DNA from: Meiothermus hypogaeus
Lineage (GTDB): Bacteria > Deinococcota > Deinococci > Deinococcales > Thermaceae
Reading direction: 5' to 3'
DNA: 33,982 bases
Assembly: GCF_003574035.1 (NCBI RefSeq)
Contig: NZ_QWKY01000035.1
Coordinates: 1-33,982, forward strand
The translations under genes and the position numbers were made by a program. This document shows, piece after piece, positions 33,032 through 33,982 of this stretch (the first letter of the stretch is position 1; every line of letters begins with the position of its first letter). A model generated the notes under the pieces. That model was not told where the DNA came from. It did no database searches and was given only the letters and a program-made list of their open reading frames with translations.

Positions 33032-33805
33032 ATGAGAGTGCCTATTTTAGCTGCTGTACTGGTTTTATCTGGCCTTGCCTTGGCTCAACCCACTTCTAAT
33101 TCTCCTATCGCCTGGGGTTCATATACCATCCGGCAAGAAGCGGGCCTGCTGCGCATCATCCGTGCAGACCGCACGCAGGTGGAAATTAAAGGCGGGCAGT
33201 TCGAGGTCAAGCAGCTCGAGCTGACCGGCCAGGCACCCGCCGAACTCTGGATCAACGAAACTTCAGGGCCTCACACCACGGCTTATTTCTTCACCCAGGA
33301 GCAGGGCTTTCGCAACCTGCTCATCTACCGGGGGCGCACCGCCGGGGTTCTGGAAGTGCGCGATGTGGACGGTGACCGGCGGCCCGAGATAATTGTGGGC
33401 ACCGATGTATTCGCCGACTTTGGCGGATTGCCTCGGGAGGTGTACCCCCGCCTGACCTACATCCTGGCCTGGGACGGGGTGCGCTATGTAGACGCCACCG
33501 CGCGTTTCCCCACCCTGGGTTTCCGCACCCTGTCCTATTACCGCACAGCCCTCCAGGACGCTCTCATCCAAAAGGACGAAGTCAACGCCCGCAGCGCCGC
33601 GCTGGGCTACTACGGGCGCGGCCTCATTACCGGCCAGGCCGACGAGGCCAAAACGTGGCTGATGGCCAACACCCCCCAGGCCATCCGGCGCTGGCTGCTG
33701 GACCTCGAGGGCGAGGTTATCCGGGCTTTGTATACCGACCTGGCCTGCCGGATGACGGTGAGTTACAGCCGGAGCCTGCCCCCCAAGCCGGTTTGCAACA
33801 GGTAA
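33032..33805 (+). CDS. Secreted protein of unknown function
   Basis: The 257-residue product has a signal peptide (MRVPILAAVLVLSGLALA, cleavage probably ALA-Q). The mature part is strand-rich to about residue 150 and includes VRDVDGDRRPEIIVG (108-122), a DxDGDxxPE calcium-type loop as in FG-GAP/VCBS repeat proteins, then a helical C-terminal half (LQDALIQKDEVNARSAALGYYG; LADEAKTW-like tail). No enzyme motif is visible. TAGCGT lies 6 nt upstream. Confidence 0.74.
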   Translation: MRVPILAAVLVLSGLALAQPTSNSPIAWGSYTIRQEAGLLRIIRADRTQVEIKGGQFEVKQLELTGQAPAELWINETSGPHTTAYFFTQEQGFRNLLIYRGRTAGVLEVRDVDGDRRPEIIVGTDVFADFGGLPREVYPRLTYILAWDGVRYVDATARFPTLGFRTLSYYRTALQDALIQKDEVNARSAALGYYGRGLITGQADEAKTWLMANTPQAIRRWLLDLEGEVIRALYTDLACRMTVSYSRSLPPKPVCNR

Positions 33806-33809
33806 TACC

Positions 33810-33866
33810 GGATTCAAAAAGACAGTTTACAAAACCAAAAACACCAGAGGCTGTCTTTTTGAATCC
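33810..33866. terminator. Long perfect inverted repeat, probably a bidirectional terminator
   Basis: GGATTCAAAAAGACAG (33810-33825) and CTGTCTTTTTGAATCC (33851-33866), 16 bp perfect with a 25-nt A-rich loop, starting 4 nt after the secreted-protein stop. The A5/T5 runs next to GACAG/CTGTC suit termination in either direction. The remaining 116 nt to the window edge hold a CCGGC/GCCGG hairpin (about 33889-33902) and no gene that I can support. Confidence 0.6.
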
Positions 33867-33982
33867 TAGAGCACACCCCTCCCTTGAGTACCGGCGCTAG
33901 CCGGGGGCCGATGGCCCTTCACTGTCGGTCGGCGAAGAAAGCGTCTCCCTTCCAAGGGGCGGTATCGCCCTCCGCTACGCGG

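Noticed and set aside
33867-33982. Possible CRISPR repeat or start of a gene at the right edge
   Set aside because: No repeated unit is visible and only 116 nt remain; hairpins alone do not support either.

Overview
The window (about 34 kb, GC-rich) looks like chromosomal DNA from the Thermus/Meiothermus branch of Deinococcota. The branched-chain 2-oxoacid dehydrogenase E1 subunits and the PHP-family histidinol-phosphatase read, from memory, as close relatives of the Thermus thermophilus proteins. Many genes have a -10-like box only 5-8 nt before the start codon, as expected for the leaderless transcripts common in this phylum. The hexamer CTCGAG is strikingly frequent throughout. The AT-richer intergenic regions suggest Meiothermus rather than Thermus, but that is inference. 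No phage genes, transposases, CRISPR arrays, tRNAs or rRNAs were seen.

Layout. 1-2.3 kb: 3' part of a secreted subtilisin-like protease gene, overlapping tail-to-tail with rlmH. 2.7-8.0 kb: a full 2-oxoacid dehydrogenase set (E1 alpha, E1 beta, E2, E3) behind a 250-nt structured leader that could be a riboswitch or attenuator; E3 also appears to have its own promoter. 8.0-13.0 kb: a mixed block with minC, a DUF420 membrane protein, a TPR-like protein, a CsaA-like protein, an uncharacterised ORF, a HerA-like ATPase, a flavodoxin and a CBS-pair protein. 13.0-13.2 kb: an intricate nested inverted repeat with no gene. 13.3-16.4 kb (minus strand): a PolX whose polymerase site looks dead but whose PHP exonuclease looks intact, a PHP histidinol-phosphatase, and a miniature PEP-synthase N-domain-like protein. 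16.4-19.3 kb: a nucleotidyltransferase-fold protein, a HAD hydrolase and a secreted PQQ-type sugar dehydrogenase. 19.3-22.3 kb (minus strand): AlkA-like glycosylase, moaC and a two-gene ABC-2 transporter with a G-quadruplex-prone spacer. 22.5 kb: the small SRP RNA.

22.8-29.2 kb (plus strand): an envelope operon with two LptF/LptG-type permeases, a large LptD-like outer-membrane protein carrying the adjacent-cysteine signature, and a beta-propeller-like lipoprotein. This is notable because this phylum has a second membrane but is not known for classical LPS. 29.2-33.8 kb: methylmalonyl-CoA epimerase, DedA, DoxX, an SDR, an uncharacterised protein, an OsmC-family protein and a secreted protein, followed by a long perfect inverted repeat.

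Functionally, the 2-oxoacid dehydrogenase genes (branched-chain amino-acid degradation to acyl-CoA) and the methylmalonyl-CoA epimerase (propionyl-CoA to succinyl-CoA) belong to connected catabolic routes but are 21 kb apart. The best candidates for something undescribed are the dehydrogenase leader, the nested inverted repeat at 13.0-13.2 kb, the degenerate PolX and the Lpt-type operon.
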